Assembly (NCBI RefSeq): GCF_014698795.1
Contig: NZ_JACJTR010000013.1
Coordinates: 124,001-188,000 of the forward strand
DNA from: Nostoc sp. FACHB-892
GTDB lineage: Bacteria > Cyanobacteriota > Cyanobacteriia > Cyanobacteriales > Nostocaceae
Direction: 5' to 3'
DNA length: 64,000 nt
Of this stretch, positions 24,526 to 33,538 are shown piece by piece. Position 1 is the stretch's first letter. The number at the start of each line of letters is the position of its first letter. The notes beneath the pieces are model-generated. The model saw only the letters and a program-made list of their open reading frames with translations, was not told the DNA's origin and made no database searches. Position numbers and translations under genes: made by a program.

Positions 24526-26817
24526 TTATGCTTCAATAACCACCCGTAGATTACCGCGTTTTTTCGCAACGCGACAAGCAGTCGTAGTACCAGAACGCTC
24601 AAACTCTAAATCAAGGATGGTGGGACCAACTCGCAAATTATGGAAGGACAAGCGATTAATTGATTCTGGCAAAGTAGGATCAATTATTCGCAAGCAATTA
24701 TTTTGAGCATCAGGTACCAAGTTAACCATCATTTGTAGCAGTTGGAAGACACTACCAGTAGCCCAAGCTTGGGGAGTGCAGGCAACTGGATACTGCACAG
24801 GGGCATTATCACCGTTCCGTTCGTAGCCGCAGAAAAGTTCTGGAGGTCGTTGATAAGGCTGCTGACTAGTCATGTCGAATAAACCTTGGAAAATTTCTAG
24901 GGCTTGATCGATAAGACCGAGCGATCGCAATCCCATTGCAATTAGAGCGTTATCATGGGGCCAAACCGAACCAATGTGATACCCCATCGGATTATAAGCG
25001 GGTGACAAACTACTCAAGGTACGGATGCCCCAACCATTAAACATATCTGGTGCGCGCAAGCGTTCTGCTACACTATAGGCTTTTTCGTGGGTGAAAAGCC
25101 CCAAGTGCAGACAATGCCCAGGATTTGAGGTAATACTGGCTACTGGCTTGCCATCTCCATCCAAAGCCAAAGCACAGAAATCTTGATCTTCTACCCAAAA
25201 ATCTTGATTAAAACGAAGCTTAAGATTTCTAGCCTCTTCTTGCCAACGATCTGCCAAATCAAGCCGTTTTTTCATCCTAGCTATTTCTGCTAGGCGCATT
25301 TTTGCAGCATAGACATAAGCTTGCACCTCACAAAGGGCAATTGGCCCGTTGGCTAATTCTCCCTTGTGGTCTACGATACAGTCGTCAGAGTCTTTCCAAC
25401 CTTGGTTAGGAAGACCGCGTTTAGATTTACGAAAGTAGCTGAGGTAGCTGGTTTCTTTCATATTGCGATCAATCCAGTCCATTGCTGCTAGAGCATTCGG
25501 CCAAAGTTGCTCTAGGAGTTCTTGATCGTGAGTCCAAGCATAATGTTCGGCATATAGCATCAGCCATAGAGGAGTAGCATCAACTGTACCGTAGTAGGGT
25601 GTATGGGGAATTTCTTGACAACGAGCCATTTCTCCCAAACGCAACTCGTGTAAAATCTTACCCGGTTCTTCTTCGCGCCATTCGTCGTCGATTTTACCTT
25701 GGTATGTGGCTAGTAATATCAGAGTTTCTTTGGCGATTTGCGAGTTTAACATCAGGGTTTGGGAAGCTGTAATCAGCGAATCTCGCCCAAATAGTGTAGA
25801 AAACCACGGCACTCCAGCCGAAACTGTCTTATGCTTACCAAAAGACTGGCGCAACAAATACATATCTTGTTCGGCTCGCTCAATCACTCGATTGAAAATG
25901 CTCTTATCTGAACTAATGCGGGTAATTTGCTGTACCCAGTGTTGCTCCTCCATTAACTCAGCGGCTTTCGCCTGTCCTAATGTGATGGCGGCGCTGACGG
26001 TTGAACTGGACTGGTTGTTTTTCAACATATTCACCCGGTAGCCCAGCTTTTGAGTTTCATGAGAAGCCAACTCTAGCTGCCAAACCGCAGTGTACCCCTT
26101 AAAATAGTCTGGTTGGCGATACTGGAATAAAATACGAGATTCCATCACCGAGCCATCAAGACCTTGATAGGCAAGTGTTAAAGATTCTTCTTTAAAAGCG
26201 TGTAGCTCTTTGGGTACAGGTGGAACGCCATCGGCTAGAGAAGATGTTCCTTCTTCAACCGTCGGTTCCACTAAGCGTAAAAGCCTACCTCGTTTTTCTC
26301 TGTCATAGCCCCGGACTTCAAATAAATCAACAAAATCTGCATCAAAGCTGATACTTAGTTCAAAACTGACGGTTGTTGTGCTGTAGTTAGATACCTCTAT
26401 TTCTTCAAATAGTGCCCCATTCAGCACCATTTCTCGGCGAATTCCTACAGTGTCGGCTTTCAGGCGTTCATCGATTCTGGGGTTGGTACACAAAACTGAG
26501 AGTGAAAACCCTTTTTCAGCAGTACTACTGAGGAGTACAGGCGATCGCCCTTCAATTTGAAACTCTAGGCGATTGAGAAATCTCGTATCACAACAAAACA
26601 GTCCCATGCTAGGATTACCATCTTTGAGGGAACAGCCAGAAATGTTCCCGATAGTATCTGTCACAAAAAACAAATCATCATCTTTAACCGTCAGTGTCGG
26701 TTGTGATTTTTCACTCACAACACCAGGCCACTCCGGGATAGGTAATTGTTCGGCAGGAATAAAAGTTTTTCCATCTAGGAAAATTTTTTCCGGGGTCATT
26801 AGCGTATCCGGTGTCAT
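24526..26817 (-). CDS. Amylo-alpha-1,6-glucosidase (glycogen debranching-type)
   Basis: 763 aa. The N-terminal beta domain (about 40-290; VKDDDLFFVTDTIGNISG, GLFCCDTRFLNRLEFQI) is the GDE N-terminal domain. The C-terminal (alpha/alpha)6 barrel has GVPWFSTLFGRDSLITA, DATPLWLMLYAEH, WKDSDD and GSVWPHDNALIAMGLRSLG, as in amylo-alpha-1,6-glucosidases of GH133-like type. Probable role: removal of alpha-1,6 branches during glycogen breakdown, or action on a related oligosaccharide. ATGs at 26817 and 26799 are both possible starts. It is monocistronic, facing an 860-bp gap. Confidence 0.88.
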   Translation of the reverse strand: MTPDTLMTPEKIFLDGKTFIPAEQLPIPEWPGVVSEKSQPTLTVKDDDLFFVTDTIGNISGCSLKDGNPSMGLFCCDTRFLNRLEFQIEGRSPVLLSSTAEKGFSLSVLCTNPRIDERLKADTVGIRREMVLNGALFEEIEVSNYSTTTVSFELSISFDADFVDLFEVRGYDREKRGRLLRLVEPTVEEGTSSLADGVPPVPKELHAFKEESLTLAYQGLDGSVMESRILFQYRQPDYFKGYTAVWQLELASHETQKLGYRVNMLKNNQSSSTVSAAITLGQAKAAELMEEQHWVQQITRISSDKSIFNRVIERAEQDMYLLRQSFGKHKTVSAGVPWFSTLFGRDSLITASQTLMLNSQIAKETLILLATYQGKIDDEWREEEPGKILHELRLGEMARCQEIPHTPYYGTVDATPLWLMLYAEHYAWTHDQELLEQLWPNALAAMDWIDRNMKETSYLSYFRKSKRGLPNQGWKDSDDCIVDHKGELANGPIALCEVQAYVYAAKMRLAEIARMKKRLDLADRWQEEARNLKLRFNQDFWVEDQDFCALALDGDGKPVASITSNPGHCLHLGLFTHEKAYSVAERLRAPDMFNGWGIRTLSSLSPAYNPMGYHIGSVWPHDNALIAMGLRSLGLIDQALEIFQGLFDMTSQQPYQRPPELFCGYERNGDNAPVQYPVACTPQAWATGSVFQLLQMMVNLVPDAQNNCLRIIDPTLPESINRLSFHNLRVGPTILDLEFERSGTTTACRVAKKRGNLRVVIEA

Positions 26818-27676
26818 TAGTTAAAGTTCCGTATACAGGTCTATATTTTTGTGGTCTTGCGAGTAGAGTTCGCTGACCCTCACAACTTTCAAAAAAAATA
26901 TGCTCCTAAAACTCGTTTGAACGATTGGAGTTAAAAAAATAATACTTACATCATAACTACTGATGACAAAATAGCAGTGTTCAAATTTGTATAAGCAGAA
27001 ATTTATAAACTTATATTTTATAGCTCAAAACTCAAGGCTGGAAACTGAGGATTTTTAGATAATTTATTTAGTCATTAAACTTTTCCAAGACACAAGACAT
27101 ATAAGATACTCAGCAAAAAGGCGAAATTAACAGTTTTTGTTGGACATAGATAGTATTTGTTCTCTAGTGGTATACGATTTTGTCTTAAATAGCTATGGTG
27201 TTTAATTAAATTAATTTATGATAATTAATTTATTGATTAATTTATGTGAATGTAGCAATAATGATTTTTGGGTAAAAACATTTATTTACAACATAGGGAA
27301 ACTAGGCAATGTCTACGACAGGCTACGCCAAAGCCTGGGCTATCAATCACTGCCCAGTGTTTATTAGCGAATGTAACAGTTAAAACAATACAATAATTAG
27401 TTATTTGGTACTTAGCCATGAAATATTTTAGTTATGCAAGCATATTTCAAAGTTGGTCAAGAATGTATATTGGGCGTAGTAGGTTGTCAATCAACAAATC
27501 AAGTTGTACCCACTCCTCCTAATTCGTAACAAAGTGTTGCTCCTGCTTTGGCAGAAAGTGCTTAAGCGCGTTCTTTACATATTGCAATCCTCTATTTAAC
27601 TTGAGAGTCCCTTGGAATTTGTACAATGCAGCTGTGACTTTTGATCTTGTCGAGGTTGAGCGTTTAACAATAATTC
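26818..27676. other. 859-bp intergenic region
   Basis: Very AT-rich. A REP-like palindrome (GTCTACGACAGGCTACGCC) lies near 27310. A 31-codon frame from 27434 reads like a lipoprotein remnant (LGVVGCQSTNQ followed by PTPP and a stop), which is too short to call a gene. Promoters for the two divergent flanking genes must be here. Confidence 0.4.
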
Positions 27677-29686
27677 ATGAGCATTTCGACTTCTGTGCTG
27701 AGTGATCTGCTAAAGTCCCTACCATACTTGCGGCCCCAGCTATATTTTAAGGCTTCACTAACGGCGCTCTCCCATGCGATGGAAGATCAAGTTTTGGCTG
27801 CGACTTTAGCACAACCCCTTGTAATTGCTAGTTTCCAGCGAGAGCGATTTTACCGCCAAGAAGCTCATCGCTACCTGCGACTTGCTTTGCGGAGTAACCA
27901 AATATATGTATTATCTGCTCCAGAAACGGATTTCACCAACAGTTCGGAACACTACGAAAAGATCGCTTTTGAGCCAACGGATGGCTTAAGCCAAGAGTGG
28001 CATTTGGTAGTGATTGCCGACAATTATGCAACTTGTCTAGTTTGCCGGGAAAGCCTTGGTTCTATTGCTAAAAACAAGCAAATACCAGAACTAAGCCCTA
28101 GTCTGGATATAGACACAGCGCGAAGATTTGAGGGAGTTTGGACATCGGAAAGGGGAGTTAGCCTCAAAGCAGCTGAATTGCTATTAGACAGGATTTTGGT
28201 TTACAGACCAGAATTGGCAAGTAAAATTGAGGAGGCACGTCAGAGGTTTGGTATAGGAGAGCCGCGGAGCTACTCTGGAGCAGAACAGCTCAATGAATAT
28301 GCTTGTGACATCGATACAGACCCCTTTGTACAGCGCTTAGTAACTTATTTGCAAGCTAGTCAGTATAAATTACACAAAGCCTACCGTTCTATTGCTGCCC
28401 AGGCACGAAAAGAACAATTAGTCAACTCGATTAGCACTGCTATTCGGCGATCGCTCGATCCTCACGAAGTTCTCCAGGTGGCGGCACAAGAATTAGGACA
28501 ACACCTAGAAGCTTGTCGCTGTCTAATTTACCGCGCTCAAGCCGCAGATAACCAAGCCATAATTGAACACGAGTTTTTGAATCCCGGTATTTTATCTGTT
28601 CGTGGGCAAACTTGGGAATTAGAGAAAAATTCCCTATTTCAGGACATAGTGCAACAAGGCGAAGGAGTCTGTATTAGCGATACACTGAATGACCCTCGTG
28701 TTAGCAATTCGCCAGGACTTTCCTTGATCGCCAAAAAGTTTGCCATTCGTTCTTGGCTGATGGAACCAGTATTCTATCAGGGGCGATTATTAGGCATTGT
28801 GGAGTTACACTATTGCCGAATGCCACCGCATGAGTGCCAACCTGGGGAATTGGATTTGGTAAAAGCGATCGCTACCCAAGTGGGAGCCGCTCTCATCCAA
28901 GCGGAAGCTTACGCCAACCTAGAGGAACTTAACCAGCAGTTAGAAGCCTTAGACCGCACCCGCAGCAACCTCATAGCCATCACCGGGCATGAACTGCGTA
29001 CCCCCCTATCCACCATTCAAGTGTGCCTAGAAAGCCTCGCTAGTGAGCCGGATATGCCCTTGGAGTTGCAGCAGGTCATGCTCAACACTGCTCTTTCCGA
29101 TTCAGAGCGGATGCGAAAATTGGTACAAGATTTTCTTACACTTTCCAACCTGGAAAGCGGTCGAGTAGAATGGCACCCAGAATCCCTGAGTTTACAAGAG
29201 TGTGTAGATTTATCACTCAGCCGCAATCGTACTCGTTCCTCAGCGGAAAAGCCGCCTAAAATCAAAACTAAAATTGCCGACAACTTACCTCTGGTAAGAG
29301 CCGATGGTGATTGGCTAGTAGAGGTACTAGCAAAACTTATGGATAATGCTTGTAAATTTACGCCACCCCAAGGAGAAATCACCATTAAAGCGATCCAGAA
29401 CAGGCATCAAATGGTCGAGGTGACTGTAGCTGACACTGGACGCGGCATCGAACCGAATCGTTTAGAAGTAGTTTTTGATCGCTTCTATCAAGAAGAGGGA
29501 GCGCTGCGCCGCACTACTGGCGGGACTGGACTTGGTTTAGCAATTTGCCGTCAAATTGTTAATGGCTGGGGTGGGGAAATTTGGGCAGAGTCAACTGGCA
29601 AAGACCAAGGTAGTCAGTTTCACTTCACCATCCCCATTGTTCAAAGTAGCAAAGAGGAAAAGCGGACAAAAGTTAGGAGTAAATAG
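27677..29686 (+). CDS. DICT-GAF sensor histidine kinase
   Basis: 669 aa. Residues about 1-245 fit the DICT sensory domain found in cyanobacterial light and stress proteins. About 250-405 is a GAF domain (RRSLDPHEVLQVAAQELG...AIATQVGAALIQAEAY). A short coiled linker leads to HisKA with phosphoacceptor His438 in AITGHELRTPLS. The HATPase domain has N (ANKLMDNACKFTPP), G1 (DTGRGIEPNR) and G2 (GGTGLGLAICRQIV) boxes. No membrane span, so it is cytosolic. No response regulator lies next to it. The signal is unknown. A decayed fragment of a closely similar gene is at 35463-35590. Confidence 0.92.
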   Translation: MSISTSVLSDLLKSLPYLRPQLYFKASLTALSHAMEDQVLAATLAQPLVIASFQRERFYRQEAHRYLRLALRSNQIYVLSAPETDFTNSSEHYEKIAFEPTDGLSQEWHLVVIADNYATCLVCRESLGSIAKNKQIPELSPSLDIDTARRFEGVWTSERGVSLKAAELLLDRILVYRPELASKIEEARQRFGIGEPRSYSGAEQLNEYACDIDTDPFVQRLVTYLQASQYKLHKAYRSIAAQARKEQLVNSISTAIRRSLDPHEVLQVAAQELGQHLEACRCLIYRAQAADNQAIIEHEFLNPGILSVRGQTWELEKNSLFQDIVQQGEGVCISDTLNDPRVSNSPGLSLIAKKFAIRSWLMEPVFYQGRLLGIVELHYCRMPPHECQPGELDLVKAIATQVGAALIQAEAYANLEELNQQLEALDRTRSNLIAITGHELRTPLSTIQVCLESLASEPDMPLELQQVMLNTALSDSERMRKLVQDFLTLSNLESGRVEWHPESLSLQECVDLSLSRNRTRSSAEKPPKIKTKIADNLPLVRADGDWLVEVLAKLMDNACKFTPPQGEITIKAIQNRHQMVEVTVADTGRGIEPNRLEVVFDRFYQEEGALRRTTGGTGLGLAICRQIVNGWGGEIWAESTGKDQGSQFHFTIPIVQSSKEEKRTKVRSK

Positions 29687-29830
29687 GCATAGGGCATGGG
29701 GCATTGGTTTTGAACAAAGGCCTAATGACAAATGACTAATGACTAAAAACTGTTACAGTCTATGACGCGATCGCAATATGATCCTGGTTGCAGTGTTACG
29801 ATTCCTTAAAAACGTTGAGAGAACGACTTT

Positions 29831-30256
29831 ATGGCAGAAACACTCTCTGGACAAACCCCGCTATTCGGTGGCCACACTGGTGGCTTGCTCACAAAAGCAG
29901 CATTGGAAGAAAAGTACGCTATCACTTGGACTAGCCCAAAAGAGCAAGTTTTTGAAATGCCTACAGGTGGTACTGCTACTATGCGGAAAGGTGAAAACCT
30001 GCTGTATATAGCTCGTAAAGAATATGGAATCTTTTTGGGCGGTCAGCAACTCCGGAAACTCAAAATTAATGATTACAAAATTTACCGGATTTTACCCAAC
30101 GGAGAAACCACTTTACTTCACCCAGCTGATGGTGTATTCCCTGAAAAGGTTAACCCAGGTCGTGACAAAGTGCGTTATGTAGACCGTCGTATCGGACAAA
30201 ACCCCAGTCCCTCTAAAGTCAAGTTTAGCGGTGTTACTACCTACGACGCTCCGTAA
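29831..30256 (+). CDS. psaD: Photosystem I subunit II PsaD
   Basis: 141 aa, full length for cyanobacterial PsaD. Stromal extrinsic subunit of photosystem I that forms the ferredoxin docking site. Recognised by the N-terminal [37 protein letters not shown], the [25 protein letters not shown] region and the C-terminal [22 protein letters not shown]. It is followed by trpE, a common cyanobacterial arrangement. A 77-bp repeat with inverted symmetry separates the two. Confidence 0.98.
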   Translation: MAETLSGQTPLFGGHTGGLLTKAALEEKYAITWTSPKEQVFEMPTGGTATMRKGENLLYIARKEYGIFLGGQQLRKLKINDYKIYRILPNGETTLLHPADGVFPEKVNPGRDKVRYVDRRIGQNPSPSKVKFSGVTTYDAP

Positions 30257-30272
30257 CTAGCTTTTACTAGCT

Positions 30273-30341
30273 AATGGGTAATTAGTAATGGGTAATTGGT
30301 AATATAAAAACCCATTACCCATTACCAATTACCAATTACCT
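30273..30341. repeat. Inverted repeat between psaD and trpE
   Basis: The left arm is made of AATGGGTAATTAGTAATGGGTAATT units and the right arm of ATTACCCATTACCAATTACC units, around TATAAAAAC. The arms pair over about 25 bp. It is likely to fold in RNA and could attenuate read-through from the strongly expressed psaD into trpE. Confidence 0.7.
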
Positions 30342-30351
30342 TTGAAAAATA

Positions 30352-31881
30352 ATGATGTTTCCGGATTTCTCCCAGTTTTGCACCCTAGCGCAACAAGGCA
30401 ACTTCGTCCCGGTATATCAAGAATGGGTAGCAGACCTAGATACGCCCGTATCTGCTTGGTATAAAGTCTGTGCAGGTCAGCCCTATAGCTTTTTGTTGGA
30501 ATCGATAGAAGGTGGGGAAAAACTAGGACGCTATAGTTTAGTGGGTTGCGATCCGCTTTGGGTTTTGGAAGCAAGGGGCGAGCATACGACCCAGTTAAAC
30601 CGTGATGGTTCGCAAGTCGTTTTTGCAGGCGACCCTTTTACAGCTTTAGCCGAATGTTTAGCACCTTTTCACCCAGTTAAGCTACCACAGCTACCGCCAG
30701 GAATTGGTGGTTTGTTTGGGTTTTGGGGCTATGAATTAATTCGCTGGATTGAGCCGCGCGTGCCAATTCACCCACCAGATGAGCGAAATATCCCTGATGG
30801 GTTGTGGATGCAGGTAGACCACATCTTGATTTTTGACCAAGTGAAGCGGAAAATTTGGGCGATCGCTTATGCTGATTTACGTGACCCGAAAGTAGATTTA
30901 AAAGCAGCTTATCAACAAGCGTGCGATCGCGTCACCCAAATGCTTGAAAAGCTATCTCTACCGCTATCGCCAGAAAAAACCAGATTGGAATGGAAACCGC
31001 CAAGGAGCAAGGGAGCAGAAGAAGACACAGGTAGAGAGGCAGAGGAGTATAAGAGCGATTTTACCCGGCCTGATTTTTGTGCCAGTGTCCAAAAGGCCAA
31101 AGACTACATCAAAGCAGGTGATATTTTCCAAGTAGTAATTTCCCAGCGATTATCAACAGCATACACAGGCGACCCCTTTGCTCTTTATCGCTCCCTACGT
31201 CAGATAAACCCTTCGCCTTACATGGCTTACTTTAACTTCCAAAATTGGCAAATCATCGGTTCCAGTCCTGAAGTGATGGTGAAAGCTGAAACCGATTCCG
31301 ATGGTGGAGTGATAGCAACGGTACGCCCAATTGCCGGGACGCGTCCACGGGGTAAAACTACTCAAGAAGATGCAGCCTTTGCCAAGGATTTACTCGAAGA
31401 TCCCAAAGAAGTTGCCGAACATGTGATGCTTGTAGATTTAGGGCGCAATGATTTGGGGCGTGTTTGTCAAAATGGTAGCGTCAAAGTTGATGAATTAATG
31501 GTAGTTGAGCGCTACTCCCATGTAATGCACATAGTCAGCAATGTTGTGGGTAAATTAGCACTTGGTAAAACAGCATGGGATTTATTGAAAGCTTGCTTCC
31601 CAGCAGGTACGGTAAGCGGCGCACCCAAGATTAGGGCGATGGAAATTATCCACGAGTTAGAGTCTAGCCGTCGGGGTGTTTATTCCGGTGTGTATGGATA
31701 TTACGATTTTGAAGGGCAATTAAATAGTGCGATCGCAATTCGCACAATGGTAGTCCATGATAATACGGTAAGCGTGCAAGCCGGTGCAGGTTTGGTGGCT
31801 GATTCTGAACCAGAAAAAGAATACGAAGAAACCCTGAACAAAGCCAGAGGTCTATTAGAGGCAATTCGTTGTTTGCGCTAA
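30352..31881 (+). CDS. trpE: Anthranilate synthase component I
   Basis: 509 aa. First committed step of tryptophan synthesis: chorismate plus glutamine (amide from TrpG) or ammonia to anthranilate. The N-terminal domain has the tryptophan-site type sequence SFLLESIEGGEKLGRYSLVG. The chorismate-binding domain has DIFQVVISQRL, PSPYMAYF, IIGSSPEVMV, RPIAGTRPRG, DLGRNDLGRV and FPAGTVSGAPKIRAMEII. An insertion of charged residues near 220-240 joins the domains. ATG ATG at 30352 allows two starts. A hairpin lies 70 bp past the stop. Confidence 0.95.
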   Translation: MMFPDFSQFCTLAQQGNFVPVYQEWVADLDTPVSAWYKVCAGQPYSFLLESIEGGEKLGRYSLVGCDPLWVLEARGEHTTQLNRDGSQVVFAGDPFTALAECLAPFHPVKLPQLPPGIGGLFGFWGYELIRWIEPRVPIHPPDERNIPDGLWMQVDHILIFDQVKRKIWAIAYADLRDPKVDLKAAYQQACDRVTQMLEKLSLPLSPEKTRLEWKPPRSKGAEEDTGREAEEYKSDFTRPDFCASVQKAKDYIKAGDIFQVVISQRLSTAYTGDPFALYRSLRQINPSPYMAYFNFQNWQIIGSSPEVMVKAETDSDGGVIATVRPIAGTRPRGKTTQEDAAFAKDLLEDPKEVAEHVMLVDLGRNDLGRVCQNGSVKVDELMVVERYSHVMHIVSNVVGKLALGKTAWDLLKACFPAGTVSGAPKIRAMEIIHELESSRRGVYSGVYGYYDFEGQLNSAIAIRTMVVHDNTVSVQAGAGLVADSEPEKEYEETLNKARGLLEAIRCLR

Positions 31882-31950
31882 ATATAGCGATTCCCACATG
31901 GGTAAGGTGCAGAAAAAATAATTAACCACATATAAACACGGATACTTGTA

Positions 31951-31973
31951 GGGACACGGCATTGCCGTGTCCC
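31951..31973. terminator. Hairpin after trpE (dispersed palindrome)
   Basis: GGGACACGGCA and its reverse complement form an 11-bp stem with a one-base loop; no U-tract follows. The same palindrome type (GTAG-GGCACGG...CCGTGCC-CTAC) follows the OCP gene at 34511-34538. Confidence 0.55.
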
Positions 31974-31992
31974 TCATTCAAGCGAGAATTGC

Positions 31993-32427
31993 TTAGTTTC
32001 GCCAACTAATTGCACACTGGTTCTTGTTGGTTAATTGTAAAACCGGGCTTGAGATAAGTACAGTAACAGTTCGATTTGCTGTATGAGAATCCAGACCAGA
32101 CTTTGAAAGTTGATTTATCAATATTGTTCTATTTTGAATTACATAGGCTTTAGTTTGAACTGCAAGATGTTTGGAAACAATTTGTGCTACTTCTAAACCT
32201 ACGTATCCACAATACCTAGACAAATTGGGAAGCTTTATAAATCCAATTAACATCAAACTTTTTCCAAAGCTAACAGAATTTTTTAAAGTATTGAAAAGTG
32301 AAAAAAAGTCCTGGTATTCAAATCCAAGACCTTCGTTAAAGCTACGACACACTAGAAACGAACAAACTTGCTCATCCCAATTGGCTGAAGTAAATCCCCC
32401 AAAGAATTCCAGTTGCTCCAATAGCAA
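31993..32427 (-). CDS. Doubtful 144-aa hypothetical protein
   Basis: The frame starts with a TTG inside the end of the upstream small gene (56-bp overlap in another frame) and runs 144 codons. It is rich in Cys, Ser and Phe (DEQVCSFLVCRSFNEGLGFE) with no recognisable domain; the last 60 residues (EVAQIVSKHLAVQ, ILINQLSKSGLDSHTANRT) look somewhat more protein-like. It could be a chance ORF, an internal-start gene from a downstream ATG, or the frameshifted tail of the upstream gene. Low confidence. Confidence 0.25.
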   Translation of the reverse strand: MLLEQLEFFGGFTSANWDEQVCSFLVCRSFNEGLGFEYQDFFSLFNTLKNSVSFGKSLMLIGFIKLPNLSRYCGYVGLEVAQIVSKHLAVQTKAYVIQNRTILINQLSKSGLDSHTANRTVTVLISSPVLQLTNKNQCAISWRN

Positions 32428-32611
32428 TTAAGAGGTTAGTAAAAAATCTGCCGAATTCAATTTCTTGTCCCAGCCCCTTGTCGTCTTTACCAGCAGTGAA
32501 AAACAGTGACCACGCTTGATTTGCATTAATGGTCTCAAAGTTATTGAAATCAGGTCTAAAAACGACTGATCCAATCAAATCTTTTCTGGAGTAATCAAAA
32601 TCTGTTTTCAT
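32372..32611 (-). CDS. Small hypothetical protein with C-terminal membrane helix
   Basis: 79 aa. An AGAGG Shine-Dalgarno lies 7 nt before the ATG, which is better than for most genes here. The N-terminal half is polar (MKTDFDYSRKDLIGSVVF); residues about 55-75 (FFTNLLIAIGATGILWGIYF) form one membrane helix. It lies 64 bp downstream of a high-light-inducible protein frame on the same strand, so it may be a small thylakoid protein. Family not recognised. Confidence 0.55.
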   Translation of the reverse strand: MKTDFDYSRKDLIGSVVFRPDFNNFETINANQAWSLFFTAGKDDKGLGQEIEFGRFFTNLLIAIGATGILWGIYFSQLG

Positions 32612-32675
32612 AAGTTTGCCTCTAAATTGTTTTATTTGTCAACTAAAGAAAATTCGTAAATCTGACGTGTCTCCT

Positions 32676-32888
32676 CTAAAGGTTGGTTAACCATCCAACC
32701 AAATCGTTTCCGGTGAAAATTTCCAAGGCTATGAGTGAGATAAAACCAATCATTGCCAAACGACCATTTAATTTTTCAGCATATTTGGTAAAGCCTGTCT
32801 TTGGGGTTTCATCAACATAAACCTTGGGTTCAATCGTAAATCTATAGAGTTGGCCGCGCTCATTAATAGTAAAGCCTCTATTTGTTAA
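32676..32888 (-). CDS. High-light-inducible protein (Hlip/CAB-like) lacking a normal start codon
   Basis: The 70-codon frame reads TNRGFTINERGQLYRF, EPKVYVDETPKTGFTKYAEK and then the chlorophyll-binding helix LNGRLAMIGFISLIALEIFTG, ending GWLTNL. This is a full-length one-helix Hlip, which binds chlorophyll and carotenoid and protects photosystems under light stress. No ATG, GTG or TTG precedes the conserved region: the codon where Met is expected is TTA, and an in-frame TAG lies four codons further up. The sequence immediately upstream is a repeated block (32885-33008) also found at 60086-60200. The gene may have lost its start or may use a non-canonical codon such as ATT at 32868-32870. Confidence 0.7.
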   Translation of the reverse strand, partial: LTNRGFTINERGQLYRFTIEPKVYVDETPKTGFTKYAEKLNGRLAMIGFISLIALEIFTGNDLVGWLTNL

Positions 32889-33008
32889 GCTGATACGCGC
32901 CTAAATTGTATAAACACTCTTTACGGTCGTTAACTGTTAACTGTTGACGGTTATCAGTCATCGGTCATCAGCCTTTATGTAAATGTTCAAGTTAAATGCA
33001 ACAGATTA
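32885..33008 (-). repeat. Duplicated ~115-120-bp block, copy A (upstream of hlip)
   Basis: Read on the minus strand it runs from CTGTTGCATTTAACTTGAAC through GATGACTGATAACCGTCAAC and ACGACCGTAAAGAGTG to TACAATTTAGGCGCGTATCA and GCTTAAC. The plus strand at 60086-60200 carries nearly the same sequence over its full length. Homology ends within two codons of the expected hlip start. Confidence 0.85.
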
Positions 33009-33538
33009 TCTTTTACTCTTTGCTTTTGTTATCTGTAAACGAATATTAACTAATGTAAATATTTTTCACAAGTACTTGACATAAATAAAAAAGTAGTAAA
33101 AACCGTACCAAGCAAGTAGAGTATTTTGGATGCGTGCGCCAAGTGAGGGTGTTTACAACAGTCTGTGACGCTCAAACGCAAGAGCGTTTCGCACAATAAG
33201 TTTGCAATTATGCATAATCTGTTTTAAACAAAACTTGTATTTTATATAAATAGAAATTATCAATTTATAACTGAGAAAGTATTGCTTATTTGTAACGAAA
33301 TTGTTATGTTTCTTTACATAAAGACACAAAAACAACATTAATGCGTTAAACCACAGTTGATTAAAGCTTTCTAGATAACTGTGCAGTTAAGCCTGCAATG
33401 TGCTTTGCCGAGTATTCAAACTCATAGGCAACAGAATCACTATGCCTTTGGTAAAGGCTAAACGCATCTTTCTTCCGTCTTTGCATATTTGATTTTCACA
33501 TTCGATAGAACTGTAATTTTCTTTTGGGAACTTTTGTT
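33009..33538. other. 530-bp intergenic region upstream of OCP
   Basis: AT-rich, with no credible ORF. It must hold the OCP promoter and the upstream control of the minus-strand hlip. The sequence GCGCCAAGTG near 33137 and a REP-like CGCTCAAACGCAAGAGCGTTTCGCAC near 33169 are the only structured parts seen. Confidence 0.35.

Noticed and set aside
27434-27529. 31-codon frame resembling a lipoprotein signal (VGCQSTNQ)
   Set aside because: Too short, ends at once after a Pro-rich stretch, no ribosome binding site; at most a remnant.
33153-33338. 61-codon minus-strand ORF upstream of the OCP gene
   Set aside because: Very AT-rich composition (Lys/Tyr/Ile/Asn), no Shine-Dalgarno, no domain; it overlaps the expected promoter region.
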